A stretch of 64,000 nt of DNA from Toxonevra muliebris (lineage: Eukaryota; Arthropoda; Insecta; Diptera; Pallopteridae). Location: positions 95,473,235-95,537,234 of the forward strand of contig OY829326.1 of NCBI GenBank assembly GCA_963691655.1. The letters are read 5' to 3'. The notes beneath the pieces are model-generated. The model saw nothing but the letters and a program-made list of their open reading frames with translations, searched no databases and had not been told where the DNA came from. Shown here piece by piece: positions 34,689 through 45,437 of the stretch. Positions within the stretch are counted from its first letter, which is position 1; each line of letters starts with the position of its first letter. The translations under genes and the position numbers were made by a program.

Positions 34689-35147
34689 GAAGTGAAACTT
34701 CTTGTGAACTAAACGAAACACAAGCAAATAACAATCAAATGAAATTTTTCAATCGCTAAATTTTTTATATCATTGACTTGTGTTTTTAATTTCATTTGCT
34801 TGTGTTTGACAACTCTTTTTGTGTGCGACATCTTTATGTGATTGCTTGGAGATTTGCGCCATCTGTATGTGAAATGTATAACTGTCATAAACTTTAAGAT
34901 GGCGACGCTACACATTATTCTTTCTGCCATAGGCGTGTGTGTGTGTATGTAATTAATATGTTTTATTGAAATTAAAACTATTTATGAATCGTTTTTACAT
35001 AGTTTGCTCGTGAATTCAGTTACGGAATATTGATATTTAGCTCCTCATGCACATTGCTCGACAAAATTATGTCGCATTGCAAACTTACGCGCGGACGTCA
35101 CATCCGGTTGGTTTTACTCTAGGACAAGAGAAAAGAAGTTTCACTTC
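34689..35147. mobile_element. 459-bp TIR element (GAAGTGAAACTTCTT) inside the CACTA relic
   Basis: GAAGTGAAACTTCTT at 34689-34703 is inverted as AAGAAGTTTCACTTC at 35133-35147. The interior is non-coding, with a (GT)n run at about 34935. The host transposase reads through on both sides (WSILGSVVETSY before; GLDEGTSKPK after). The family is unknown; no exact target duplication was recognised. Confidence 0.7.
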
Positions 35148-35607
35148 AAAAAACATAACTTGTTTCTACAACACTGCCAAGTATTGACCAAACTTGTTTA
35201 GAACTGCTTTTAATTAGCGACAGGCCATCAATGCCAAAATCTAATGTTATATTGGATAAACTTCAATCATTTTTAACTAAGAAATCTGTTAAAGCATTTT
35301 TTACTCCATAGTGAATATACTTGCCTTCTCTAATATTTTTCTCAATAACCGAGCTAGGCGTTTTTAATATTGTTCTAACATCTTTCGGTACTTTGATTTT
35401 ACATTTTATCAATGATAACAAATGTGCATTCATTGCGACAAAGCTTATTGCAAATTGGCTGGCCCATTTATCCAGTTCTTCGCACAAATCACATTCATTA
35501 TCGTCACTTTCACTATTTTCACTATCAACATAATTTATATCACTATCCGCAGAACAGATATCACTTGTACTTAAATCATTATGAAAACTATTATCACTGC
35601 ATTTCAT

Positions 35608-35859
35608 TTTGCTTTTTTATTTTCAATAAATCGACTCATTTTCGAGTCTACTTTTCATCGTGCAATAGATTAATCAGTTTTTAATCATTAAAAGGTGAGA
35701 GGGAAGGCTCTACAAGATGATTTGCTTTAAAATAGTCTTCCAAATGCTGGCTGGGATTTTTAGAAATTACCATAAATAAAGACAACATGATTGAAACATT
35801 AAATTTTGTATGTCTTACTCATTCTTGCATTGTCAGGAGGCAGTTACAGTCAAGAACAG
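35608..35859. other. no gene recognised
   Basis: Short AT-rich flank upstream of the CACTA start. Confidence 0.4.
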
Positions 35860-36145
35860 TGTTGCGATTGAGGGTACAATTGTACCTTTTGGGATACAAT
35901 GTCAAAATTTGACACGAAAGTATGCCTTTTTTTACGTTAGGTACGTTTTTAGCTGTGCAACGCCACACATTTGAAAGTTTATCGTTACCTTAATTTGTTA
36001 AGGCCCTAACACACATTTTTAAAATTTTGTAGGAGCAAAAACAGTTCCAAGCTTTAATATACTGAGTATTTTCTTCAAAATTTGTTATATATATATTACT
36101 AAAAGAACAGAGGCGTAAGATTGGGTTCAATGCCATAAAAAATGT
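35860..36145 (+). repeat. dispersed repeat pair, copy 1 (partner 57351-57583)
   Basis: Same orientation as 57351. Shared blocks are TGTTGCGATTGAG, GTACAATTG, AGGTACGTTTTT, CTGTG.AACGCCACA, TTAAGGCCCTA, ACACACATTTTT and AAATTTGTTATA. No coding sequence recognised; probably fragments of one unclassified element. Confidence 0.75.
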
Positions 36146-36998
36146 TTGGTCGAGATGCTTGGTCCTAATGCATCAGAAACTCGACTTTAGAAAAGGTTTC
36201 AGGTTTTTAACAAAAGAAAGGTAGCGATATGCAGTTATATAAACTGATACATACCATAAAACTAGTGTCCGACCGTAACCGACTTTTTCGGCCAAAACCG
36301 AATTTCGGCCATTTTTCTAATATTCGGCCAGAACCGAAACCAAAACTTTTTAATATTTATGTATGTATATGGGGCGGTCCAGATCAAGTCGGCAGCAATT
36401 AACACCACATGTCACCGATAAGCTTAAAATTTTAAGGGTCGATAGAGAAATATGAATAGTGAAGAAATGCAAAATTTCAGTTGTTTTTATACATTTTTGC
36501 GAATTTTACAGTACAAAAACACAAAAAATACGTTTTTTATTTTTGATTTTTTCAAAACTGAGACAAGGAAAAAAGTTAAAAATTTCACACATATGTATCA
36601 TTGACTGTCTTTCTAAAAAAAAATTAAAAAATTTTTACTCAAAAATCAACAACAAAAACAAATATTTTTTAAACAAATTGATTTTTTTAAAAAAAATACC
36701 ATTTTTTTTAATTTAAAAACAATCCACAAAAATAGCCCTTAGCTCTGCGCAAATGTTGAGTATTTAACTTTTGGGTAGACTCGATAATTTAAGAAGTTAT
36801 ACAGATTTTTGTGAAAAGATACGCGTGATATCACTATCCACGAGCGACTTTTTTGTTTCACCATAGACACATAAAAACCCCATACGAAATGTTGGCTACA
36901 TGATTCTCAAATTAAATATACACAATATAATGAAAACAACATAATTTAATTATTTAATGCTGTACACTATGCAACAAAACCAGACAAATTTTATAATC
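36146..36998. other. non-coding; possible hAT-like end with TTCGGCC repeats
   Basis: At about 36266-36345 the sequence AGTGTCCGACCG followed by repeated TTCGGCC/TTTCGGCC units resembles ends of insect hAT-type MITEs. The rest is AT-rich with long A/T runs and no supported gene. Confidence 0.35.
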
Positions 36999-37430
36999 TC
37001 TAAGGTAAATGCAGCTAATTCCGTGCCACTAAGGCGTTTTGATCTTCAAAAAGAAATTGTGATGATGTCAACGGTACCAAGTTAAAAATTTCCGGTTTCA
37101 TGTATTGCTTGACTTTTTTTTTTTTTGATATAAGTTAAAATATTTAAGTATTTTTAAAATTTGAATCATTTATTTCCAATTCTCCACAACCTTTAATTGC
37201 AGCTAATTCCGTGCTAAAAATTTATTAGTGCTAATGCGAATATAATTCCGTTCGAAGTTTAATGAAGGAAGATTTTTGTGATTCCTAAGCGTTTTCTTGT
37301 AAAAAATAAAACAGATTAATGGAAATTTATATATTCTTTTACTCAAAAAACTGAAAAAACATAACAATAAAAATATTAGAAAATTAGGTAGCTTCTTGCG
37401 TTTCAATTTTTTAAAAGGTATATTAAAAAT

Positions 37431-37590
37431 TTTGCCAAATATAAATACTAAGGGTGATCGAATTTTTCGAGACTTCGGCTACCCCCTAGAAATCTAGAAA
37501 AATAGTATATTTTGCCAAATATAAATACTAAGGGTGATCGAATTTTTCGAGACTTCGGCTACCCCCTAGAAATCTAGAAAAATAGTATAT
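37431..37590 (+). repeat. exact 2 x 80-bp tandem duplication
   Basis: Bases 37431-37510 and 37511-37590 read identically in my comparison, starting TTTGCCAAATATAAATACTA. The absence of differences in a region of otherwise decayed sequence means a recent duplication (or an assembly artefact). Each unit carries CTAGAAATCTAGAAA. Confidence 0.9.
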
Positions 37591-37860
37591 TTGGTGCTGA
37601 TCAACTTAGCAGAAGAGTGTATGTCAAAAAAATCAACCCCCGATTTTCCAATGAAGTTTTGAAATCATAGGTTAGTTACTTTACGGTAAACAGTGCAACA
37701 AAATTTCAACTTTTGTCTTATGTGCTAAACTTCGAATGGCTTGGTAATTTAGGGTCCCTGGTCACGCCTGCGTTCTCGGTTTTTCTCCATCACCTCTCCA
37801 TCACAGATAGGAATTAATGTCTGAAGCAAAGATGTTAAGCACAAACTTCTTTGTGCAAGT

Positions 37861-37977
37861 GATTTTCTACCATCCCCTACCCTTCCTCTTGAAAATGGGG
37901 TTTTTATACCCCCTTTTTCGATAAATATCCGATAAAAAAAAGTTGAGAAAACCATAAAACTGCTTTTGGAGAATTCT
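37861..37977 (-). repeat. dispersed repeat, copy 2 (inverted partner at 5970-6100)
   Basis: Reverse complement aligns with 5970-6100 through TTTTCTCAAC, ATATTTATCGAAAAAGGG and GAGGAAGGG. Non-coding. Confidence 0.7.
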
Positions 37978-39028
37978 GTGGCAGAAACAAGGGCATCAGT
38001 CAGGCATTGCGAAACTCTTTCGCTTACAGTGGGATTCCTTTTCAAAAATCCTTCGTATCAATATCGTCCTGGTGTACCATTCTTAAAATAATTCGGGCAA
38101 TTCAGCTCCTTCATTAAGTTAGCAACACAACTTACTAGGTTTTATTTATTAGGAAGCCTATCTCGGCCAAATGATAAACCAATTTTACAACTACACTTTC
38201 TTCATCAGCCGAAGCACGGAATTACCAAAGTTGGGATATATTGTGAATCTATTTCCGTGCTATGTGATTCTACTGCAAGAGCCAATTAGAAATATAAATT
38301 TGAATGAAATGCATTTACTTATTCATTTTATTTCAAATGTTGAAGTTATATATCTGTGAATTTAATAAAATTCCAAAATATAAATGATTTAGAAAGGAGA
38401 CATTCTATAATTTTTTATCTAATTTTGACTATATTTGTCAACTTTACAACTAAAAAATAACGCTATGGTTGTTAATATGATATGACGGAATTAGATCCCA
38501 AGTATATTTATGGTTCATATTATTTACCTGAATAAAAATGTTTGCAACTTTCAAACAAAATTAGTAAGGGAATAGCGCACGCAATTAGATTCACGTGCAA
38601 ATGTAAATGCAGCTAATTCCGTGCCATTACTAAATGCAGATCTTAGCTTCTTTTACGCTTCAAATTATATTTAAATACACAGAAATTAAAAATTGACATC
38701 AAATCTGGTCGAACTAGCAAAATAAAAATGGGTTTATAATTATAAATAGCTCTTAATAGTCTTATCCAAATTATGATGCTTCACTACGCGAAACAATAAA
38801 ACGTGCGCACTTTATAACGATTTTTGATAAAATGATGAACTAATACAGATTTTTAAAAAACTTACGGGATTTAAGTAGTGTCAATACAGAAATATAATCT
38901 ATTAAGTATTGTAAACAATCTCAAATAAAAATATTTTTGGAAAGTATACGAAATTTCTTATTTTCCTTCTTTTAGTATAAATAGCACGGAATTACCCATT
39001 AGCACGGAATTAGCTGCACTTACCTTAG

Positions 39029-39384
39029 GCTTTGACTACGGTTTCCGAAATTGGATTGAAAAATATGATATACATACGTATCTCAGCGTTTCTATGGGAG
39101 TGTACTTTTTTCCATTCAACTCACTATTATATAGTTTTCGTGATATGACCAAGTTGTCGGGTTATGCCACATACTAATAAGTGAAAATTTGAGCCTCAAA
39201 ATGCCGGATTTAGTTTTCAATGTCTTACGACAAATTGTATTAACTCCATCTACCCCCCAAACCACCAAAATTCTCCAAAATGACGAAAAATCCCATTTTT
39301 CAAACTTTTTTCATCACAACTCCCAAGCTGATGGCTTTTTCAAATATCTTTCTTCAACGGAAATGTAGCCAAAGTATTAATAAA
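39029..39384. other. no gene recognised
   Basis: Spacer between two TIR elements; no coding signal. Confidence 0.5.
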
Positions 39385-41104
39385 TCTCCACCCGCGAGCG
39401 ATAACATCTTAAGTCGACTTAAGTAAAAATCTACTTTTTTACTGCAATACATTTGCAGTAAAGATACCTTCAATTCTGTCTTATCTGCACTTCGCTGCTA
39501 CACTTGGTTCCGTAGTATTTAAAAAGTAATAATATCCTATGTCCACATTTGTTTTATTGTACATTTGTTATAAAATCTTAAGTTCACTTAAGATATTAAT
39601 CAGTCACTAGAAATCATAAGATACAATCAATTTCTGTTAAAGAAAAACCAACTTATTTCAATATAAGATATTTTTTTAAAAGCAATTGATTTTTTGATTG
39701 TATACATATGTTGATTTAAGATGAATTTTATAAAAATTTGGTTTGGAAAATATTTATATCTTAAAAAGGCTCATCATCTTAAGTCTACATACGATATTTT
39801 TTGATTTTAAAAAATGTACTGTTTTCCATGCTTAAGTATAGATAAGATATTTTTCCAAATGCCGTTGCAGACTTAAGATATTTTTCATATAATAAAGTGT
39901 TTTATTTAATCACTTTTATTATTTATTCCTACAATAAAGGAGCAATAAAATAATGTTGAAGGACTGAACTTTGATCTTGTATATTGATTCATGTGTAGGT
40001 CAAAATGAAAACTCCTTTGTAGTAGTATTATTCACTGTATTTATGCAGAGTGAAAATGGTTTTGAAGCTATTGATCAAAAATTCTTCGATCCTGGACATA
40101 TTTACATTAAGTGCGATGTAGGTCTTTCTGTAATTGAACGTAAGAAGAAACTAACAAATATAAAAATTCATCATCTATAAGACTGGCTCCAATTTATTAG
40201 AGCAGTCGGTTATAAAATCATGTTTGAAGGAAAACAAATTACCAGAGCTGAGTTCTTAAATTTTTCCCTTTTGCTAAAAACAGAATCTGCTAGGCGAAAA
40301 GAAAATACAAACGGTGAACATTTTAAGTGGTTGCGATACACAAAAGATTTCGGGCTTATGTACTACAAAATCAGATTACACAATTTTAAATATTAAAGAA
40401 GTAGTAGTATGGATGAAAACAATTTAAAAAGGAATCAACACTTACAAAATAACACCAAAATGATGCTTCGCAGTCTTGAAAAATCAGCCATTCCATTTCG
40501 ACAAAACCGGTTCCCCATTTCCCATTCCCTATTTCCTATTCCACATTCCCCATTCCCCCTGTGTCAAAACTTATGTATCCATACTACTAGAGGTATTAAA
40601 AAAGTTTCAATTGCCGATTTAAAACAAAATTTGTCATATCAATGTAAACCACACATTCGCCCGGACTCAACTTCTGATTTCGAGTTTGAAGAAGATATTT
40701 AATCTTTGACTAAAATAAAATTTGTTTCGTTTTGTTAAAAGTATCTCATGTAGTTTAGTTTTTAACAACTGAATCTGCAAATCATCTTAAGTCGACATAA
40801 GAATACAAAATTTTAAACAAAAAATTATTAATATCATCTTAAGCTACATAAGAAAAATTTTATTTTCATTTGTTCATTCGAAATAATATCTTAAGTCACA
40901 AAATTTCAAATTGCGCTGAATTCTTCGAGTATTAATTGTCCTACGAATTTCCATTGTCTAACACGTAAAAATGGGTATTTAATACCGATTCTACCTATCT
41001 TTAATTAACCCGCAAATTTTTGAAATTTTAATTTTTTCAGTATTTTTGCTCTCCTCAAAAAAGGGAAAATCGACTTAAGATGTTATCGCTCGTGGGTAGA
41101 GAAA
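39385..41104. mobile_element. 1.7-kb TIR transposon with palindromic subterminal CTTAAG arrays
   Basis: The left TIR TCTCCACCCGCGAGCGATAA, then CATCTTAAGTCGA (39385-39417), is mirrored on the right (41070-41103), read in reverse as TCTCTACCCACGAGCGATAA, then CATCTTAAGTCGA. CTTAAG-type motifs lie in both subterminal zones: 39408 (perfect palindrome CTTAAGTCGACTTAAG), 39577, 39778, 39869 and 40786, 40839, 40890, 41072. Between them is one plus-strand frame (39971-40702). Subterminal arrays of this kind serve as transposase binding sites in hAT and CACTA elements; that role here is inference. The superfamily is not assigned. Confidence 0.75.
39971..40702 (+). pseudogene. transposase-like C-terminal frame (GQN-motif family)
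   Basis: One uninterrupted reading frame carries only two stops (after IHHL and after HNFKY). It reads YIDSCVGQNENSF, FFDPGHIYIKCDVGLSVIER, DWLQFIRAVGYKIMFEG, ARRKENTNGEHFKWLRYTKD, then RSLEKSAIPFR and VSIADLKQNLSYQCKP, and ends acidic. The pattern (S-D-x-C-x-G-Q-N, K-F-x-x-P-G-H, D-W, W-L) recurs in many arthropod proteins that I believe are transposases of an uncharacterised family; I cannot name it. A TTCCCCATTCCC-type microsatellite (40509-40560) has expanded in frame. The N-terminal half is missing. No ATG begins the visible frame. Confidence 0.6.
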
Positions 41105-43310
41105 TAATTTTTTGGAATACTCCCAGATCGTTCAGAAGTTATACGATTACAAACGTACTGTACGATTATATATATAAAGATAAATATAGTATTATTATAA
41201 TTAAAAAAAAAATTTAGATTTGTAGCGATTGAAATTAAAAAAAAAATAATAATTTTTAAAAATAAATTTGTGTGACAAGTGACTGCGTGCTTGCTGACGC
41301 ACGAGACAACTAGGCTGTAGTGTCATGAATTTTCTCAGCCCCATATTTTGGAGTAAAACACACACTTATGAACTCACACATACTATAAAACGTGACATTT
41401 GATTCATTTGATTTTATTTTCTATCCATTCACTCCACGATAAATTTTCCTTCAACCTCGACCTCGAGTAAAGATGTTATCACATCAAAAACTAAGGAAGT
41501 GTGTAATTAATTTAAAGTTGATATTGTGTGATTTTTATCTGGATTTGTCTTCAGCCTCTTGTCGGAAATTACGTTTAATCAACGATTTCACTTTACATTG
41601 TTCCTAGAGTTTCTACTCCGTTTTTTCCTTACTAGTAACCTGTGCTTGTTGCTCTTCCGTATTAATTTTTGCCTCGCATTCTACTACAATTTGTTTGCAT
41701 TAATTGCATATTCTTGACCAATAACAATTAAAACGATATTTAATATGACTATACTGGACTTATAACATGCAACAGAGTGTACATTGTTATTAGAATATCA
41801 AGAATAGACGAAGAAGGGTAGTAAATATACAAAGAAAGAAGGGTGCATTTTTCTATTTGATCAGTACGCGTATGCGGCAAACATATACATACAAACGAGA
41901 GCTTCCAGTCCAGGGATAATGCACAAATGCAACAAATACCCAAAGCAACAGCAAAAGCATCTGCTACAAAAATTTCATATTGCTTCGCAATTGCGATGTA
42001 GCTAGCTGCCAGCAGCTCAAATTACGTTGGCAGAGAGCAAGCAGCATATATATACATTTTACTTTAGTTATCTTTCTTTTCATCTTCTTGTTCTTCAGCC
42101 TTCATTGTTGATGACAGCCACATTTACTTGTTTTATTTTATTCTCGCCAATTTTAGTTTTTCTTTCGACGTTTTCTTCTTCGTTTTTGCACAAAAATTAT
42201 GTAGCTTTGTGTTCGTGGTTTTCTTTTTACAGTATTTCTCTTTTCCACATTTGTTGTATTATTTTTCGTTCGCCATTGCGATATACTGCAAACTGATAAA
42301 AAAAAAAATGATGATGATGTGACAAAGAACAAACGCTCAAAGTAAAATATAAAAACACAAATTTTTAGGTTCTCGCATCTTCCGTAATTCGTAGTTGTTG
42401 TCAGACGACAACGCTTTCTCTCTATGACGATAATGTTTTCATTCTGAATTGTGTGTTTTATATAACAAAAGAGCCTTCTCATTTTTTTCTTGCTTGCCGG
42501 TGGCAGTGGGGGGAAATCTCATGCATAAAATGTTTGCGTAACGAGTCAACAAACCATTTTGTTGCTATTGTTGACGAGAACGCTGCTATTGCCGCTGCTT
42601 CTACTTCTGCTTCAGTTTATGACCAACTAGGCGAGACCCTATGCCAAACGAGCACATAAGCGGAAACAGTTGCTGCTGCTGCCGGTAGAGCTGAGAGAAA
42701 GAAGAAAGAGCATAGAAAATTGATTATTCCGAATTTGTTATTGTTGTAGTTTGCAAGTAACTTGAAATTTTTATTTTTGCTTGTGGGTTTTTTCCATGGC
42801 ACATTATTTTGTTTTGCGACGTTGCATGTTTTCGCGTGATCATGCGATAATTTTGCAGATATTTTAAGTTGTTAATTCTTAAAGGTTATTGCAAACAAAC
42901 TTTCAGTGATAGCATTCAATCGGATATTTATGTATATATTGTAGTTAGCTATGTAAAACGCAATAGAATTAACTTACTTCAAATATTTTTTTGAACATAA
43001 GTTTTAAAATCGCCTTGACATTGGCTTCAAAATAATAAAAATACGATGATTTATACGCCCGTGCTAAGTTCGTCAAGGAAGGGGAATTGATTAGAACTTA
43101 ATACTTTGATGCAAGAAATTAAAAGTTAGAAAGTATGAAAATGTAATTGAGACAATTTTGCTACTGTTGTGTACTAAATAGTCTCATTGCGAAATCGACA
43201 GTTGCATTCCAGCCACTGAACTCAAGTTTGGCTTTATTTGTTTATGCCATCAATTAGAGGCTCTTATAGATTACTTGATATATACAAGTTGTATTTAAAA
43301 TAATATATTA
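41105..43310. other. low-repeat interval without recognised gene
   Basis: I detect no transposon piece here. The composition is less AT-rich in places: 42570-42690 has GCTGCT/GCCGCTGCTTC runs typical of insect upstream or untranslated sequence, and TATATATACATT at 42047 could be a TATA-like box. Frames of 60-109 codons in several directions have no domains. It may be host regulatory or untranslated sequence, but that is conjecture. Confidence 0.35.
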
Positions 43311-44432
43311 TAGAGGTGGAAAACTATGGATTGATTCGACTATTGTTAGTTTGCGATACTATCAAACTTTCATAAAAATTATAATTTTGAGTTTTTTGTG
43401 AAAATAAATCTTTTGCACAATTTAATACCGTAACTAGTGCAAGAAAAATTAAATTTAACATAAACTATATACGTATATGACGAGCAGTTTACTATTGTGC
43501 TTTAGTACTTATTTTATTTTAGTATTTATTTGCATTCAAAAATATCAACATTTTTTTACTTAAGACGAGTTCGATTTTCGTTTACCACAAGACCAGCTTT
43601 ATTAAAAACACGCTGATTCTACGGAAAGTGCAGGTATACAAAAGCGTTACATCATACATTCCATAATGGGTTTGAAACCTTCTCATGATGTAATCTGTGT
43701 AAAAAAAAGATAATATAATCGTTTTCACAACCGAGTTTCATACTAATTACGAAAACTCAAGTACCTTCCAAACAAGAAGTGCATCAGCGTCTTGTGGTGA
43801 ATTGGGCCTTTCAAAATATTGCTGTTTCCAAATAATAGCATCCGCCCTAAAATACTTTATCTTTTCATGGACTCTTTTCTCAACAAACTGCATTGTTTGC
43901 GGACTTGAAACTTTCTTTTTTAAACCTTGGGTCGAGAATTGTACCCTATTTGGTAGGTGTTTTTCATTCTAATACTTTTATCTGCAAAATTTTCGCCGCA
44001 TGCTTTACGTGCAAAATTTGTGAATACTAATATTTACGCACAAAGGCTGCAGATAAAAGCTTTGATTTTCTTTTATTTCATATTACAAAATTTTTCATTT
44101 TATTCTTTAACTCCAAAAATCTGCTAATAAAAATTAGCTTGCTTAAATCACTGAAATTTGTAGAAAACCGCGGTGTCAATAACGTTAAGAAAACAAATAT
44201 CACTTTTCTACTTTACAGAAAGTGTTGCCAATAGTACATAATAATTGTTAGTTTGTGGATTAAAAAAGGCACTATTGAATGATTTGCTGCGTGTGTTTTA
44301 CATTTCTTTTTTTTAGATTTTTAGCAGGAAATTGAAAATTGAAGGAAAAAGTTCGATATTGTCGCAAACTATCGATGGCCCACTATAGTCATGGATTTTC
44401 AATAATATTCCATCGATAGTTTTCCACCTCTA
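43311..44432 (-). mobile_element. 1.1-kb hAT element with C-terminal transposase relic
   Basis: TIR TAGAGGTGGAAAACTATGGA (43311) is mirrored at 44432, read in reverse as TAGAGGTGGAAAACTATCGA. The flanks ATATATTA (43303) and AGATATCA (44433) agree at 6 of 8, consistent with an old 8-bp duplication. Minus-strand coding remains: QTMQFVEKRVHEKIKYFRAD, RPNSPQDADALLVWKV (about 43780-43920) and, after frameshifts, ALSVESA / RVFNKAGLVVNENRTRL (43560-43640), the hATC core. TIR sequence and coding strand agree with one hAT family. Confidence 0.85.
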
Positions 44433-45014
44433 AGATATCAATTATTGGACAAAAGTGGATACATAATTCAAAATTTCTAAGAAACTTGTAACTTTTTTAT
44501 CAAAGAAAGCTAAGCATTTGTTTTTGAATCGTATATTCAAACTCTCTTTTTCAATTAATAAAAAAAAATCCCAAAAATAATTCAAACATAATAGATTCCA
44601 TTTTTGAATTATTAGCTAAACATTAATCTAATTTGAGAAATTAAGCATCAAACAATGAAAACAAATTTAGATTTCATTATTTAAAATTAATAGGCTTTGA
44701 ATAAACAATGATGTCAGAAGAATGTCAAAAAGATCATTGAACTAGCAGATCAGACGATCGTTTCGGAGCCCGCTACGGTTTCTCATCAGTGATCTTTGTG
44801 ATAGTTCTCCCATTGCAATAATCCATATAAGTGAAAATATTGTAAAGTAAATGAAAATTATTGAAAGGAACTATTTCAACTTTTTTTACTTTTGAATTAA
44901 TGTCTATTATATATCAATATTTACTTTTTTGAACTTTTTATTTTGAAATTAATATTATTTTATTAAAAAACCTTTTACCTCATAATAAATTAGCGTTTTT
45001 TTTATTATCTGCAT
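44433..45014. other. no gene recognised
   Basis: AT-rich; a short less AT-rich patch at 44740-44800 is unassigned. Confidence 0.45.
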
Positions 45015-45150
45015 ATTAAGGCACTAGAAAAGAACTAGATACTAAAGAGCTAGTACAGAAACTAATTATTGAAAGACTAGTGAAAAAACTAGAACTAGTG
45101 CAAGAACTAATTGTTGAAGGACTAGCGAAAACATTAGTACTCCGGTAATG
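45015..45150 (+). repeat. CTAG-rich minisatellite
   Basis: Three diverged units of about 50 bases with the pattern AAGAACTA and ATTGAAAGACTAGTGAAAA. Each has CTAG sites and A-rich linkers. Confidence 0.65.
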
Positions 45151-45437
45151 CATAAGATGACCAATCAACACCTCCTATGACAACGCAATGTTAAATTCGC
45201 TAGTTGTGGCAAAGTAGATAGATGTAGAACCAGTCACTGTCCCTTACACCTCGTCTCCACGAGAAATAATTCATGTTAAGAAATAAATGGAAAGTGGAGA
45301 ACGCTTATTGTAAATTGGTAGGCAATTTATTGCTAGTAAAATTTTCTACCATTTATTGCTGCAATGAACTGTCATTTTGCAGTTTGACATCTACATTTCG
45401 ATATCCATAGTTTCATACTTTTTGTGGTCATATTTTT

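Larger units (their letters stand above)
32891..35607 (-). pseudogene. CACTA/EnSpm-type transposase gene, interrupted twice
   Basis: Minus strand, ATG at 35607. Order: acidic N-terminus, KWASQFAISFVAMNAHLLSL, VPKDVRTILKTPSS, GIDGLSLIKSSSKQVWSIL (to about 35160); MITE 34689-35147; GLDEGTSKPKCANDFLQEF, MDAPTKSFILGTKGHSGYFY (34494-, C-D-A-P-A block with Cys lost); REFNRKPRSLK and KATELRQFLLYTGPF (about 34110); SINE 33683-33990; YAQFLKLSLPLRILLN; FVNEIPTLYDLCF and FGSLVGISAFKFENHLQRIK (33120-33449); DNFCWVHNKIVKIMGI (32896-33096). The second copy at 48549 shows the same order. Stops and frameshifts are numerous. The family assignment rests on the C-D-A-P-A and K-A-T-E-x-R-x-F-L-L-Y blocks known from animal EnSpm-like elements. 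Confidence 0.75.
36999..39028. mobile_element. unclassified 2-kb TIR element with dispersed GCAGCTAATTCCGTGC motifs
   Basis: Left end CTAAGGTAAATGCAGCTAAT, then TCCGTGCCA; the right end in reverse is CTAAGGTAAGTGCAGCTAAT, then TCCGTGCTA. The core GCAGCTAATTCCGTGC recurs at about 37011, 37199 and 38609 (direct) and 39002 (inverted), with partial copies near 38212, 38249 and 38984. The copy at 38603 shares a longer block with the left end, so a shorter element 38600-39028 could be nested or be the real unit. It contains the 80-bp tandem duplication and the inverted repeat partner of 5970-6100. No transposase is recognised. Confidence 0.5.

Noticed and set aside
42027..42482. Overlapping frames of 64-109 codons on both strands
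   Set aside because: They overlap in several frames, are Ser/Phe- or Arg/Lys-rich from skewed composition, and have no recognisable domain.
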